From an uncultured Actinomycetes bacterium (GTDB lineage Bacteria; Actinomycetota; Actinomycetes; S36-B12; UBA10799), in contig CAMPEQ010000008.1 in the NCBI GenBank assembly GCA_946803585.1, positions 205,786 through 269,785 of the forward strand: DNA of 64,000 nt. The letters are read 5' to 3'. Positions within the stretch are counted from its first letter, which is position 1. Each line of letters starts with the position of its first letter. Under the pieces are notes generated by a model that was not told the DNA's origin, did not search any database, and worked only from the letters and a program-made list of their open reading frames with translations. The translations under genes and the position numbers were made by a program. This document shows, piece by piece, positions 52,245 to 62,294 of the stretch.

Positions 52245-52981
52245 TTCGATCCAGCTGCCGGGAGTTTGGCGTCCGGTCGTCGAAGATACAACGGCACTGG
52301 GGCGAACAATCTTTGCTGGGCGGGGATAGCGACGCTCTCGCCGCTGTCGTGACCGACCAACTCCGTCGGTGAGACTAGAACCTGCCCGTCAGCCAATGCC
52401 GCGCGAGCTATCCGACCAATCCACTGCGCCTTTGGCCCGGGTATTGACTCAACGGCAAGTCCGAACTCCGCGACGAGGTCCGGGTACCGCTCGAGACCGT
52501 CGCCCACCCATCGCTGCTCCTGCAGCTCAGCCACAACTTGCCCGGGCTTAGCGACGTCAGGACCGACGAGGCGGCTACCTGTGGAGTCGTACAGGGCCCA
52601 GTAGATCTCCCGCCGCCGAGCATCGGTCGCGACAACAAAGCCCGAACCCTCGCTCATCCCCGGTGCGCCCCGCGCGACGAACTCCGCCGCGATCGCGTCG
52701 TGACTACACACCCCGTGGATGGTGAGTCCCAGCGCAAATGCGATCGTTCGCGCGATCGAGACCCCAATCCTCGTCGAGGTATACGGTCCCGGCCCAACAC
52801 CGACTGCTACCTCACGGAGCTGGCTTCGACGGATTCCTGCCCCCGAACACAGGTCATCAATCTGGCGAACAGTGACATCTCCGGCGTTGACGTCAACAAG
52901 CAAGCTCTGGGCGACGACCTCATCCCTGTCGAGGACCGCGACGCTCGACGTTCCGGTCGCAGTATCCAGGGCAAGTAGCAC
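52241..52981 (-). CDS. tsaB: tRNA threonylcarbamoyladenosine biosynthesis protein TsaB
   Basis: 246 residues. LLALDTATGTSSVAV at the N-terminus and VGPGPYTSTRIGVS are TsaB signatures. It is a catalytically inactive ASKHA partner that forms the complex with TsaD and TsaE. Three consecutive GTG codons (52987, 52984, 52981) can start it. The third is preferred because TAGCCT lies exactly 6 nt before it and the family begins with ILALDT-like text. Overlaps rimI (GTGA). Confidence 0.9.
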   Translation of the reverse strand: MLLALDTATGTSSVAVLDRDEVVAQSLLVDVNAGDVTVRQIDDLCSGAGIRRSQLREVAVGVGPGPYTSTRIGVSIARTIAFALGLTIHGVCSHDAIAAEFVARGAPGMSEGSGFVVATDARRREIYWALYDSTGSRLVGPDVAKPGQVVAELQEQRWVGDGLERYPDLVAEFGLAVESIPGPKAQWIGRIARAALADGQVLVSPTELVGHDSGESVAIPAQQRLFAPVPLYLRRPDAKLPAAGSK

Positions 52982-52987
52982 CACCAC

Positions 52988-52993
52988 AGGCTA
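52988..52993 (-). promoter_or_regulatory. Possible internal -10 for tsaB
   Basis: TAGCCT on the minus strand, 6 nt before the third GTG of tsaB, in the 26-base gap after tsaE. Confidence 0.4.
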
Positions 52994-53007
52994 GTGGCGC
53001 AATGCAC

Positions 53008-53499
53008 CTAGCGAGAGTGCGACCCAACTTGTTGGGCCCCGAACTGCGCAGTCAGATCCTTGATCCGATCATCCCACCCAGTTCCTGACACCTGCCAATG
53101 CAACGACCGCAGATCGTCAGTAACACCTCGACCCAACTCAATCGTGAGGTGGGAGTTCGCTAACTCTTCCACGCGTCCAACCCCCCACTCGACCACTGTC
53201 GCGGACTCCTCGAAGGTCGCATCGAGATCCAGGCTCTCTAGGTCATCCACGGACCCCACGCGGTAGGCGTCTACATGAACAAGTGGAACGCCCGCCGCCG
53301 TCGGCGGATGGACCCGCGAGATGACGAAAGTTGGACTCGTGACGGGGCCCTTTACGGCCATCCCCTGGCCGATCCCGCGGGTGAAGGTCGTCTTTCCGGC
53401 ACCAAGCGGGCCGTCAAGGATCACGAGATCACCGGCACGGAGAATGGCCCCTAGCCAGCGACCCTGCTCAACAGTGTGATCGCTGGACTCCAACCTCAC
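53008..53499 (-). CDS. tsaE: tRNA threonylcarbamoyladenosine biosynthesis ATPase TsaE
   Basis: 163 residues. P-loop LDGPLGAGKTTF at about 29-40, switch-like SPTFVISRVH, and HVDAYRVGSVDDLESLDLD with the Walker B-type Asp. It powers the TsaBD complex. Start GTG 53499 overlaps the stop of the hydrolase gene (GTGA). Confidence 0.93.
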   Translation of the reverse strand: MRLESSDHTVEQGRWLGAILRAGDLVILDGPLGAGKTTFTRGIGQGMAVKGPVTSPTFVISRVHPPTAAGVPLVHVDAYRVGSVDDLESLDLDATFEESATVVEWGVGRVEELANSHLTIELGRGVTDDLRSLHWQVSGTGWDDRIKDLTAQFGAQQVGSHSR

Positions 53500-54551
53500 G
53501 ATGACTGACCGGCGCGCTCGCGAACTCGGTCGAGAAGTAACAGTAAGGCATGTGTGACCTCGGAGTAGCGCTCAAGCATGATCATGTGTCCGGTCTCGGG
53601 CAGCACGTGCAGTTCAGCATTCGGTAGCAGTCGCACAATCTCGGTGCTGTGCTCGGGCGGTGTCTGCAGATCCGATTCCCCCACCATCACGAGGACTTCA
53701 GTGTTGAGCATGGCAGCCAAAGCTTGCGTCTTCTCGTGTGACTCGATACCGGGAAGGAACTCGGCGATCACTTCGATCGGGGTCGCATTGATCATTTCCG
53801 CGGTGAAGTTCGAGATATCGGGAGCAACATGAGAGCCGAAGCTGTAGCGATTTGTCAGGATCAATCCCAAGTCATTGCCGTACCGGCGGCCAAAGTCGAT
53901 CAGATCGCCCTGGGTCAGTGCCGCATTCAAGAGCGTGGGAGCGACACGATGTAGAAACCCAGCCAAGGGCGCGGGTAGACCGAGTGGAGTGTGCGATAGC
54001 CCACCAGCGCTCGTTGCCAGGAGCGCAACTCCACCAACGCGCCCGGTCATGAACAGATCCGGTCGCGCAGCGGCGAGCGCCATGATGGTCATACCGCCCA
54101 TCGAATGACCAACCAAGATGATGGGTCCGTTGCCCCCGATCTGGTCAATAATCTGACCAAGGTCTAACCCAAGCTGATCGATCGTGCTGTGGTCACGGTC
54201 GCCCCGATCAGAGCTGCCGTGTGATCGCTGATCAGCAAAAATCAGCTTGGCTTGTGGACGTAGATCACGGCGTTGGTAGTGCCAGCAGTTCTGGTTCAAC
54301 GTATAGCCGTGAACGAAGATGATGGTCGCCTCGTCGTGGACGTCGACTGCCCGCGAGTCATCGACCTCTGTGTAGAGAGATACCCCGTCCTCGGCCACAA
54401 CCCTGACCGGGTCACCGTGCAAAATCCCGAACGATTCCCCTGAGTCGTCAGAGCTTCGGACGCGCCGTCCGACTAGGACTTCCTCAGCCAACAGGCCCAG
54501 CCCTACACCAGCCGCAACCATTGCCGCGGGGGCGAACCATCGCACTGCCAT
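53496..54551 (-). CDS. Alpha/beta hydrolase with N-terminal membrane segment
   Basis: 351 residues. An N-terminal hydrophobic stretch (residues 5-27) is a signal anchor. The hydrolase domain shows FVHGYTLN (oxyanion), ADQRSHGSSD, the nucleophile elbow GHSMGG, and LPETGHMIMLE with the His. Substrate unknown. The position between alr and tsaE is shared with Streptomyces as I recall, so it probably has a conserved housekeeping role. AGGAG precedes ATG 54551. Translationally coupled to tsaE. Confidence 0.82.
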   Translation of the reverse strand: MAVRWFAPAAMVAAGVGLGLLAEEVLVGRRVRSSDDSGESFGILHGDPVRVVAEDGVSLYTEVDDSRAVDVHDEATIIFVHGYTLNQNCWHYQRRDLRPQAKLIFADQRSHGSSDRGDRDHSTIDQLGLDLGQIIDQIGGNGPIILVGHSMGGMTIMALAAARPDLFMTGRVGGVALLATSAGGLSHTPLGLPAPLAGFLHRVAPTLLNAALTQGDLIDFGRRYGNDLGLILTNRYSFGSHVAPDISNFTAEMINATPIEVIAEFLPGIESHEKTQALAAMLNTEVLVMVGESDLQTPPEHSTEIVRLLPNAELHVLPETGHMIMLERYSEVTHALLLLLDRVRERAGQSS

Positions 54552-54664
54552 GTGTCTGACTCCTACTCATCGCGAAACCGGTCCGAGGGAGCCCGGTAGT
54601 GGCTATCCGCTCATTGACTGTGGGCTAAAACCTACCTGACCCAAGGGCTGCGCGCGCGAAGTCG

Positions 54665-55846
54665 CTAGCGGTAGATCCGCTTCACTCTTGGTCCGACCGT
54701 CGCGACGACCTCATACGCGATCGAATCAGTGGCCACGGCCCAATCGTGAGCAGTAGCCTCGCCGCGGTCGCCTGATCCGAACAACAACACCTCGTCTCCG
54801 GCGCGGGCCTCGTCATCGCCGATGTCGATAACGAACTGGTCCATACAGATCCGACCTGCCACAGGTCGGATCTTGCCCGCGGCCAAGACGGGTCCCCGGT
54901 TCGACGCACAGCGCGCAATCCCATCGGCGTAGCCGAGCGGAACAAGTCCGACGTTTGTCTCCTTATTGGTGACGTACTGGTGAGCGTAGGAAACGCCATG
55001 GCCGGGTGGTAGTCGCTTCACTGAGGCCAGTCGTGCCCCCAAGGTCATCGCGGGTCGTAGCCCAAGCGATGCGGGCGTACCAACCTCGGGACCAGGACTG
55101 ATTCCATAGATCGCTATCCCCGGTCGAACGAGGTCGAAGTGGCTCTCCGGCGACTTCAAGGTCGCGGCTGAGTTGGCGACGTGGCGAAACTCAACGTCTA
55201 GCCCGACCTTCGCGGCCGCCGTCACTGCAGCATCGAACACTTCCAACTGCGAGGCAATTGTCGGGTGATCCGGGCTATCCGCGTACGCAAGATGCGTCCA
55301 AATTCCGACGACCTCAATCTCGTTTCGTCGCGCCGCAGCGACGGCCGCACGCAGGAAGCTAGGCCAGTCGCTCGGCGTGGCTCCCGAACGGCCCAACCCT
55401 GTATCAATTTTGAGGTGAACTCGGGCCTTACGGCCAATCATTGCCGCAGCAGCAGCTACTTCAGTCAACATCCAGTCAGCGGAAATCCCCAGATCGATGT
55501 CCCCGCGAATACACGCGGCAAACTGATCCCCCGGGGTCGGCAGCCATGCGAGGATTCGTCCGGTATCACCAACTGAGCGCAGCGTGAGCGCCTCCTCGAG
55601 CAGTGCTACCCCAAGCCAGTGTGCCCCGGCGGCTCGAGCCGTTCGTGCAACCGGCACCAGCCCGTGCCCGTAGGCGTCTGCTTTGACCACGGCCATAAGT
55701 TGCGCACCTGTTGCTACATCCCCTAGCCGAGCGATATTTGCCGTTACGGCAGCCAGATCAATCTCTGCCCACGCCCGGGGTCGCACCAAACCGTAATCCT
55801 GACCGCTCGGCGTGGACTCGAATGAGTTCGGCCCTGAGTCACTCAC
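54665..55846 (-). CDS. alr: Alanine racemase
   Basis: 393 residues. The PLP lysine is in AVVKADAYGHG and the second catalytic base is the Tyr of GVSYAHQYVT. The N-terminal TIM barrel is followed by a beta-domain. It supplies D-alanine for peptidoglycan. The first 20 residues before RPRAWAEIDL are variable. GTG 55846 overlaps the nnr stop by 8 bases, so it is translated with nnr. Confidence 0.96.
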   Translation of the reverse strand: MSDSGPNSFESTPSGQDYGLVRPRAWAEIDLAAVTANIARLGDVATGAQLMAVVKADAYGHGLVPVARTARAAGAHWLGVALLEEALTLRSVGDTGRILAWLPTPGDQFAACIRGDIDLGISADWMLTEVAAAAAMIGRKARVHLKIDTGLGRSGATPSDWPSFLRAAVAAARRNEIEVVGIWTHLAYADSPDHPTIASQLEVFDAAVTAAAKVGLDVEFRHVANSAATLKSPESHFDLVRPGIAIYGISPGPEVGTPASLGLRPAMTLGARLASVKRLPPGHGVSYAHQYVTNKETNVGLVPLGYADGIARCASNRGPVLAAGKIRPVAGRICMDQFVIDIGDDEARAGDEVLLFGSGDRGEATAHDWAVATDSIAYEVVATVGPRVKRIYR

Positions 55847-57398
55847 TGTTAGACCCTAGGGAGCGCAGATTCGCTATGGCCTCGGGTACCGCCCGAAGTA
55901 CATCCACGGAGGTCACCGGCCGAAGGGTTGCCGCCGACAACTGGCCTGCCAAACCGTGAACGAGTGCGGCGCAGGCTACGACTTCAGCAAGTGCAGCGGC
56001 GGTAACGTCGGCAGATCTCGCAACGTGCGCGGCAACCATGGAGCCGACGAGACCAGAAAGTACATCGCCGGAACCAGCTGTCGCCAGGGCACTATCGGCC
56101 AACGTATTAATGAACGTCTCACCAGATGGTGCACACACCAGAGTCGAGTGACCCTTCAGCAAAACAACGGCGCCGAGCTCGACCGCGGCTGCCTGAACCG
56201 CGGCGATTCGGTCAGCGTGAGCGCCCGTTGCAAGACCGAAGCCCAATCGCGCGAACTCGCCCTCGTGGGGAGTGAGAATCGTCGTGAGGCCATCGGCACT
56301 ACGCTGCAAGATCTTTTTTCGAAGCGCCTCATCCTCCGCGAGCAAGGTAAGGCCATCGGCGTCGACGAGAACTGGTTCGTCGATCCCAAGAGCCTCTTCG
56401 AGTCGGTGGTGCGCGGCTTGGTTGGTCCCTCCTCCGGGACCGACGACCCACGTCTGCACTCGCCCAGCCGAGGCTGGACCTTCCCTCGAGATCACCACCT
56501 CCGGCCAGGCCGAGATCACTTGCCCGGGAGCGCCACCGGCGTAGCGAACCATACCCGCGCCACCAAGCCGAGCCGAGCCAGTACATAGGACTCCGGCGCC
56601 GGGATAGTCGGCGGATCCAGCAACGACGCCAACGACCCCCCTGGTGTACTTGTCGTCATTCATCCCTGGCAACGGCAGGAATGCCGCCGCATCCTCGGGC
56701 TCAACAAGTTGTGCGCGGGCCTCGCTAGGCTCAAAGAACGAGCTCAGCCCGATGTCGACGAGGGTTAGCTCGCCTGTCTGGTTTGCACCAGCAGGCACCA
56801 GGAGTCCTGGCTTAAGCTCGCCAAAGGTCACCGTGGTGTCGGCCCAAATGGCTGCTTGAGGATCCTCGACCGCTCCGGTGTCGCAGTCAACACCACTGGG
56901 AACATCAACCGCGACCACGATTGCGGCACTAGCAGCAGCCTTGGCGGCCAACGCGGTGGCGGGTTCGATCAGCGCTCCGTGACCGCCGATCCCCAGAATT
57001 CCATCCAGCACCACATCTGCCTGCCTGATGAGCTTGCTCTGATCCTCAGCTTCACCACCATCGGCGCGGGCCGTAGCCGCCTCGATCCTTCCCCCTGCTG
57101 CCAGCAACGCCGATGCCCCTGCCTCATGCCAACGCTGCGCGGTAGTAAGTGCCACCACCGATGCGCCGCGGGCGACTAACTCAGCGCACGCGTATAGCGC
57201 ATCACCACCGTTGTTACCTGCCCCAATGAGGGCCACAACCCGGGCACCGACAGGGCCATCGCAGCGTTGATCAAGCAACGCGATGACCTCCTGGGCTAAC
57301 CCGTGGGACGCCCGCTGCATGAGCTCGCCATCATCGACTTGAGCCATCAGTTCTGCCTCGGCACGTCGGATAACCGCAACATCGAATACTGGCTTCAC
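55839..57398 (-). CDS. nnr: Bifunctional NAD(P)H-hydrate epimerase/dehydratase
   Basis: 519 residues. The N-terminal YjeF_N epimerase domain (about 1-215) has LIGAGNNGGDALY and DVPSGVDCDTG. The C-terminal ribokinase-like dehydratase domain has KYTRGVVGVVAGS, ILTPHEGEFARL, LLKGHSTLV and ATAGSGDVLSGLVG. It repairs hydrated NAD(P)H. GTG 57398 is chosen over the in-frame start 57524 because the preceding extra residues run over intergenic-type sequence. It lies 28 bases after acpS. Confidence 0.94.
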   Translation of the reverse strand: MKPVFDVAVIRRAEAELMAQVDDGELMQRASHGLAQEVIALLDQRCDGPVGARVVALIGAGNNGGDALYACAELVARGASVVALTTAQRWHEAGASALLAAGGRIEAATARADGGEAEDQSKLIRQADVVLDGILGIGGHGALIEPATALAAKAAASAAIVVAVDVPSGVDCDTGAVEDPQAAIWADTTVTFGELKPGLLVPAGANQTGELTLVDIGLSSFFEPSEARAQLVEPEDAAAFLPLPGMNDDKYTRGVVGVVAGSADYPGAGVLCTGSARLGGAGMVRYAGGAPGQVISAWPEVVISREGPASAGRVQTWVVGPGGGTNQAAHHRLEEALGIDEPVLVDADGLTLLAEDEALRKKILQRSADGLTTILTPHEGEFARLGFGLATGAHADRIAAVQAAAVELGAVVLLKGHSTLVCAPSGETFINTLADSALATAGSGDVLSGLVGSMVAAHVARSADVTAAALAEVVACAALVHGLAGQLSAATLRPVTSVDVLRAVPEAIANLRSLGSNSE

Positions 57399-57426
57399 AG
57401 CACCACTCTCCCAGTTTGAAAATCGG

Positions 57427-57807
57427 TTAGGTAGCCGAACGACTCTCCGCGATGACGTAGGCGATCGCTTGGCCGCCATCATGGGCCAACGAGAGGTGCC
57501 AATCTGTGATTCCCAACTCGTCACTGATCGCGAGTAACTCGCCGGTCAGGACCACACTGGGGCGTCCCGACTCGTGAGTCACGACCTCGACATCGTTTGG
57601 TCGCAATGTTCCACGGTCCCCGAGCGCCTTCACGACTGCCTCTTTTGCGGCAAACCTCGCGGCCAATGACTCGGCACTGCGAGAAGTCCCGTTCGCCTCC
57701 CGGGCCTCACCACCGGCGAATGTGCGCTCAATCATGTTCGCCGACTTGCGCATCATCCACTTGAAGCGCTCGACCTCAACGATGTCGACTCCGACCCCGA
57801 CAATCAT
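57427..57807 (-). CDS. acpS: Holo-[acyl-carrier-protein] synthase
   Basis: 126 residues. GVGVDIVEVERF (Asp for Mg) and ARFAAKEAVVKAL (Glu-x3-Lys) are the signatures of the AcpS phosphopantetheinyl transferase, and WHLSLAHD closes the site. It activates acyl carrier protein for lipid synthesis. ATG 57807 sits 4 bases after the glmS stop. Confidence 0.94.
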   Translation of the reverse strand: MIVGVGVDIVEVERFKWMMRKSANMIERTFAGGEAREANGTSRSAESLAARFAAKEAVVKALGDRGTLRPNDVEVVTHESGRPSVVLTGELLAISDELGITDWHLSLAHDGGQAIAYVIAESRSAT

Positions 57808-57811
57808 CGCG

Positions 57812-59662
57812 CTACTCGACCGTGACGGACTTGGCGAGGTTGCGTGGCTGATCGACGTCGTGGCCTTTAGTGGTGGCTAACTCGCAGGCGAACACCTGTA
57901 GCGGCACGGTGGCCAGTAGCGGCTGGAATAGCGAGGGGCATTCAGGTGTGCGGATTATCCAATCCGCGTAGGGAGTCACGATCTCGTCGCCCTCCTCGGC
58001 GATGACAATCGTGCGGGCACCTCTGGCTCGTACCTCAAGAATATTAGAGATGATCTTCTCGTGGATCACGTCCCGACCCCTGGGCGACGGGACGATAACG
58101 ACGACGGGCATACCGTCCTCGAGGAGCGCGATCGGACCGTGTTTGAGCTCCCCGGCCGCGAATCCCTCAGCGTGCATGTAGGCGAGCTCTTTGAGCTTCA
58201 GCGCACCTTCCAAGGCCACTGGGAACCCAACATGGCGCCCAATGAACAGCACACTGGTTGAGTTCGCGAACTCCCTCGCGATCCCCCGCACGCCTTCGGT
58301 CGTATCCAACATCAGGTCAATCTTGCTCGGCATGTTGACGAGGTCATCGGCGATCGCCCTAATCTCCTCAGGGTTGCGGTCACCGCGAACTTGCGCCAAA
58401 TAGAGTGCGACGAGATAGCAGGCCACGACTTGGGTGAGGAAGGCCTTAGTCGACGCTACTGCGATCTCCGGCCCGGCGTGGGTATAGACCGCTGCATCAG
58501 ACTCGCGAGGAATGGTTGAGCCCTGGGTGTTACAGATCGCCAGCACTTTGGATCCCTGCTCGCGTGCATGGCGCATCGCCATTAGCGTGTCCATCGTCTC
58601 GCCTGACTGCGAGATCGCAATCACAAGGGTGCGCGGGCTGAGGATGGGATCCCGGTAGCGGAACTCACTAGCGAGCTCAACTTCGGTAGGCACTCTCGTC
58701 CAGTGCTCGATGGCGTACTTCGCGATCATGCCGGAGTGATATGCGGTGCCGCAAGCAATGATCACGATCTTGTCGATTGACCGTAGCTCCTCATCGCTGA
58801 GGGTTATCGAGTCCAGCAAGAGTCGGCCGGCACCGTCCACCCGACCCAGCAAAGTGTCCGCGACTGCCTTGGGTTGTTCTGCGATCTCTTTGAGCATGAA
58901 CAGGTCATAGCCGCCCTTCTCGGCGGCTGAGGCATCCCATGTGACGGTGTAAGGGTTGACCTCAGCGGGATTGCCATAAAAGTCAGTGACGTCAACTCTC
59001 TCGCTTCGCAGAATCACGATCTGATCCTGTCCGAGCTCGATTGCCTCGCGAGTGTGGGCGATGAATGCTGCAACATCGGAGGCTAGAAAGTTCTCCCCTT
59101 TCCCCACTCCGACAACCAACGGCGAGTTCCGACGCGCGCCTACAACCATGTCGGGGTGGTCCGCATGGCTTATCACCAGGGTGAACGCACCCGTAAGACG
59201 CTGACACACCCGTTGAACCGCTCCGACGAGGTCGTCGGGATCGACGGCGAGTTCAACTGCGACAAGGTGGGCGGCGACCTCGCTGTCAGTCTCGGACATC
59301 ATCGCGATCCCGGTTGCCTCAAGCTCGGCCCGTAGCTCGGAAAAATTCTCGATGATTCCATTGTGAATCACCGCAACCCTGCCGTCAGAGCTGATGTGGG
59401 GGTGGGCATTCACGTCGTTGGGAGCTCCGTGAGTCGCCCACCGGGTGTGGCCGATGCCATTCGTGCTTTGCGGTAGCGGATCCTCGCCGAGTAGGTCCTC
59501 AAGATTAATGAGTTTTCCAGCCCGCTTGCGAGTCTGGAGTTCACCGTCCGCGATGACGGCAACCCCTGCCGAGTCGTACCCGCGATACTCAAGACGACGC
59601 AAACCTGCGACGACTACCTCTAACGCCTGCTTTTCTCCAACATAGCCAACGATTCCGCACAT
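57812..59662 (-). CDS. glmS: Glutamine-fructose-6-phosphate aminotransferase
   Basis: 616 residues. The N-terminal nucleophile Cys2 in MCGIVGYVG heads the glutaminase domain (RRLEYRGYDSAG, HTRWATHGAPND). Two SIS isomerase domains (about 290-450 and 460-610; ISQSGETMDT, FIGRHVGFPVALEGALKLKE) follow, ending LAKSVTVE. It makes glucosamine-6-phosphate. It has TAGAGT 6 nt before ATG 59662 and no Shine-Dalgarno, so it is probably also transcribed as a leaderless unit, separate from glmM 22 bases away. Confidence 0.97.
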   Translation of the reverse strand: MCGIVGYVGEKQALEVVVAGLRRLEYRGYDSAGVAVIADGELQTRKRAGKLINLEDLLGEDPLPQSTNGIGHTRWATHGAPNDVNAHPHISSDGRVAVIHNGIIENFSELRAELEATGIAMMSETDSEVAAHLVAVELAVDPDDLVGAVQRVCQRLTGAFTLVISHADHPDMVVGARRNSPLVVGVGKGENFLASDVAAFIAHTREAIELGQDQIVILRSERVDVTDFYGNPAEVNPYTVTWDASAAEKGGYDLFMLKEIAEQPKAVADTLLGRVDGAGRLLLDSITLSDEELRSIDKIVIIACGTAYHSGMIAKYAIEHWTRVPTEVELASEFRYRDPILSPRTLVIAISQSGETMDTLMAMRHAREQGSKVLAICNTQGSTIPRESDAAVYTHAGPEIAVASTKAFLTQVVACYLVALYLAQVRGDRNPEEIRAIADDLVNMPSKIDLMLDTTEGVRGIAREFANSTSVLFIGRHVGFPVALEGALKLKELAYMHAEGFAAGELKHGPIALLEDGMPVVVIVPSPRGRDVIHEKIISNILEVRARGARTIVIAEEGDEIVTPYADWIIRTPECPSLFQPLLATVPLQVFACELATTKGHDVDQPRNLAKSVTVE

Positions 59663-59668
59663 GCGGAC

Positions 59669-59674
59669 ACTCTA
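59669..59674 (-). promoter_or_regulatory. -10-like hexamer for leaderless glmS
   Basis: TAGAGT on the minus strand, 6 nt before ATG 59662. Confidence 0.55.
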
Positions 59675-59684
59675 TGCCCCAGAG

Positions 59685-61031
59685 TCAGCTATCGAGCGGT
59701 ACGAATGTCCTGACTGCACTAGCTAGGTTCTCTGCCACCTGCTGGGCTTGCTGCGCGGTCGGTGCTTCGACCATGACCCGAACGACCGGCTCGGTCCCGG
59801 ACGGGCGTAAGAGCACCCGACCGTGATCTCCGAGCTCAGCCTCGGCTTGGGCAACGCTGTCGAGCAACTGTGGATCGTTCTTAGAAGCGATCCGGTCAAC
59901 GCCTCGAACATTGATTAGCACTTGCGGGAGTTTGGTCATGACAGCCGCAAGACCCGCGAGACTAACTCCGGAGGCAGCAACCTGGGCGCCTATCAGCAAC
60001 CCGGTCAGAACCCCATCACCAGTGGTCGCAAAGTCGCTGACGATGACGTGCCCGCTTTGTTCACCGCCCAGCGAATAGTTGTGGGCCCGCATCTCCTCGA
60101 GTACGTAACGGTCGCCCACACCGGTCTCAACAAACTCGATTCCCGACTGCGCCATCGCCAACCTGAAGCCCAGGTTCGACATCACCGTGGCAACGACCGT
60201 GTCGGCACGTAACGTGCCTGCATCGCGCATCGCGATCGCGAGAATCGCAAGAATCTCGTCACCATCAACCAACTCACCGCTTGCGTCCACCGCGAGGCAA
60301 CGGTCGGCGTCACCATCGTGGGCAACACCGAAATCGGCCGAATGCTCAACGACTGCAGCCTGTAGATCACCCATGTGGGTTGATCCGCAGTCCTCATTGA
60401 TGTTCAGACCATCGGGAACATTGTGGATCTCGATGACCTCGGCGCCTGCCTGTCGATATGCCTGCGGTCCAACCGCCGAGGCAGCGCCATTTGCGCAATC
60501 AACCACGATCCGCAGGCCAGCCAAAGAATGTGGGACTGCCGATTCCAGATGTCCGACGTATCGTGCGCCCGCGTCCGCCAGGTCAGTGATCCGGCCGACA
60601 TCGGCCCCAATCGGGGACTCAAACGGCAGTCCTAAAAGTCCTTCGATCTCATCCTCAACCGCATCGCCGAGTTTGCTGCCACCACGGGCGAAGAACTTAA
60701 TCCCGTTGTCAGGCATCGGGTTGTGCGACGCCGACAACATGACACCGAAATCGGCTTCTAGCTCAGCAGTGAGGAAGGCGATCGCTGGGGTTGGGAGCAC
60801 TCCCACGCGCAATACGTCGATACCCGCACTAGCCAGTCCGGCACACACCGCGTTCTCGAGGAACTCCCCGCTGGCACGAGGGTCTCGGCCAACGACAGCC
60901 TTACCTCGAGCGTTGACTGGTGATCGGCCGAGAACCTGAGCAGCCGCAATAGCCAACTCAAGTGCCAGTTGTGCGGTGAGGTCGCGGTTTGCAAGCCCGC
61001 GTACCCCATCCGTTCCGAATAGACGCGTCAT
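59685..61031 (-). CDS. glmM: Phosphoglucosamine mutase
   Basis: 448 residues. Motifs: FGTDGVRG near the N-terminus, the phosphoserine loop [15 protein letters not shown], the Mg2+ site [11 protein letters not shown], the sugar-binding GGEQSGH, and [12 protein letters not shown] for the phosphate. It converts glucosamine-6-P to glucosamine-1-P. ATG 61031 is the true start; an in-frame codon at 61124 would overlap rpsI. It lies 25 bases after rpsI. Confidence 0.96.
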   Translation of the reverse strand: MTRLFGTDGVRGLANRDLTAQLALELAIAAAQVLGRSPVNARGKAVVGRDPRASGEFLENAVCAGLASAGIDVLRVGVLPTPAIAFLTAELEADFGVMLSASHNPMPDNGIKFFARGGSKLGDAVEDEIEGLLGLPFESPIGADVGRITDLADAGARYVGHLESAVPHSLAGLRIVVDCANGAASAVGPQAYRQAGAEVIEIHNVPDGLNINEDCGSTHMGDLQAAVVEHSADFGVAHDGDADRCLAVDASGELVDGDEILAILAIAMRDAGTLRADTVVATVMSNLGFRLAMAQSGIEFVETGVGDRYVLEEMRAHNYSLGGEQSGHVIVSDFATTGDGVLTGLLIGAQVAASGVSLAGLAAVMTKLPQVLINVRGVDRIASKNDPQLLDSVAQAEAELGDHGRVLLRPSGTEPVVRVMVEAPTAQQAQQVAENLASAVRTFVPLDS

Positions 61032-61056
61032 TGACAGCCCGGGGGATGCAGTCGGT

Positions 61057-61539
61057 TTAGCGCTTGCTGTATTGCGGAGCCTTACGGGCCTTCTTGAGGC
61101 CGTACTTCTTACGTTCCTTGGCACGGGGATCGCGAGTCAGGAAACCAGCCTTCTTCAGCGAGGGACGGTTAGCCTCCTCATCGATCTCGTTGAGGGATCG
61201 AGCGATACCCAGACGAAGGGCACCAGCCTGCCCGCCAATTCCGCCACCCGTGAGGTTCGCGAACACGTCGTACTGATCGTCGGCACCGATGGCCTTGAAA
61301 GCCTCGTTGACGATCTGCTGATGAACCTTGTTGGGGAAGTAGTTCTCCAACGTGCGACCGTTGATGATCCACTGGCCTGTTCCGGGCACGATCCGCACTC
61401 GGGCAACGGCTTCCTTGCGGCGGCCGGTTGCTCCACCTGGCGCGGTGCGCGCGGGGCGATCGGTGGTGCCTGCAGCAGTCGACGGTGAGGACTCTGAGGT
61501 ATAGCTGGTTGGTTCGCTTTCGACATCGACGTCAGTCAC
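61057..61539 (-). CDS. rpsI: 30S ribosomal protein S9
   Basis: 160 residues. The conserved core begins at [13 protein letters not shown] (about residue 38); [21 protein letters not shown] and the C-terminal [10 protein letters not shown] are universal. The first 37 residues are an acidic Ser/Thr-rich extension common in Actinobacteria. Start GTG 61539 with AGGA about 8 nt upstream. It lies 58 bases after rplM in the usual rplM-rpsI operon. Confidence 0.97.
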   Translation of the reverse strand: MTDVDVESEPTSYTSESSPSTAAGTTDRPARTAPGGATGRRKEAVARVRIVPGTGQWIINGRTLENYFPNKVHQQIVNEAFKAIGADDQYDVFANLTGGGIGGQAGALRLGIARSLNEIDEEANRPSLKKAGFLTRDPRAKERKKYGLKKARKAPQYSKR

Positions 61540-61597
61540 AGTCAGCGATCCTTTCTAAGTAAGTCGTGCGAGAAGTCGGAAGGTTTGTGGGTGGTGC

Positions 61598-62065
61598 CTA
61601 TGCCTTGGCCGTTGCGGCAGCAGGCTGGGCGATCTGAGTCAGTTCGTACGGGGTTGGCTCCTGCGCCTGGTGCGGGTGATCCGGACCGGCGTAGACCTTG
61701 AGCTTGGTGATCTGCTGCGCCGCAAGCTTGTTATGCGGGAGCATCCCGGCGACGGCCTTCTCAATGGCGCGACGGGGATCATTCTCAAGCAGGTCCGAGT
61801 AGCGCGTCCCGCGCAATCCACCTGGGTAACCAGAGTGGCGGTAGGCGAGCTTCTGATCGAGCTTCTGCCCGGTCAGCGCGACCTTGTCAGCGTTTACGAT
61901 GATGACGAAGTCACCGCCGTCCATATGTGGCGCGAAGGTCGGCTTGTGCTTTCCGCGCAGTAGCTTCGCGGTCTGGCTGGCAAGACGTCCTAGGACGATG
62001 TCAGTAGCGTCGATGACATGCCAGTTACGTTCGATGTCATCTGGCTTGGGGCTGTACGTACGCAC
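61598..62065 (-). CDS. rplM: 50S ribosomal protein L13
   Basis: 155 residues. The L13 signatures are [32 protein letters not shown] and MLPHNKL. A short Pro/Ala-rich tail follows the core. The start is GTG 62065 with GAAGG about 8 nt upstream. It heads the rplM-rpsI message, transcribed from a promoter about 150 bases upstream. Confidence 0.97.
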   Translation of the reverse strand: MRTYSPKPDDIERNWHVIDATDIVLGRLASQTAKLLRGKHKPTFAPHMDGGDFVIIVNADKVALTGQKLDQKLAYRHSGYPGGLRGTRYSDLLENDPRRAIEKAVAGMLPHNKLAAQQITKLKVYAGPDHPHQAQEPTPYELTQIAQPAAATAKA

Positions 62066-62294
62066 GGAGCAACCTTCGAATCTTTAGATCATGGATTGTG
62101 CATTTGACGGATCGTGCTTCTTTGCAATATTGCTTCTTCATTACTTCTTTGCAGTCTTGATTCTTGTAGTGGGTACTTCAGGTCAGCGACCGAACCATAT
62201 TCACACTACGGCCCTTTAGGCTACCTCCCCTAGTTGGTTTCGGTCAAAGCAGGTGGCTAACGTCACGCGACGATCCCCTTACTCCCCCATCAAA
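62066..62294 (-). other. rplM leader and promoter region
   Basis: 229 bases with a visible promoter at 62218-62247 and a transcribed leader of about 145 nt. On the minus strand the leader is rich in A and G and contains the direct repeat TGCAAAGAAG (two copies, at about 62116-62125 and 62145-62154) flanking a perfect palindrome GCAATATTGC at 62124-62133. I recognise no riboswitch. Confidence 0.45.
62218..62247 (-). promoter_or_regulatory. rplM promoter
   Basis: -35 TTGACC (62242-62247) and -10 TAGCCT (62218-62223) on the minus strand with an 18-base spacer. It is one of the few near-consensus -35/-10 pairs in the window, fitting a strong ribosomal-protein promoter. Confidence 0.6.
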
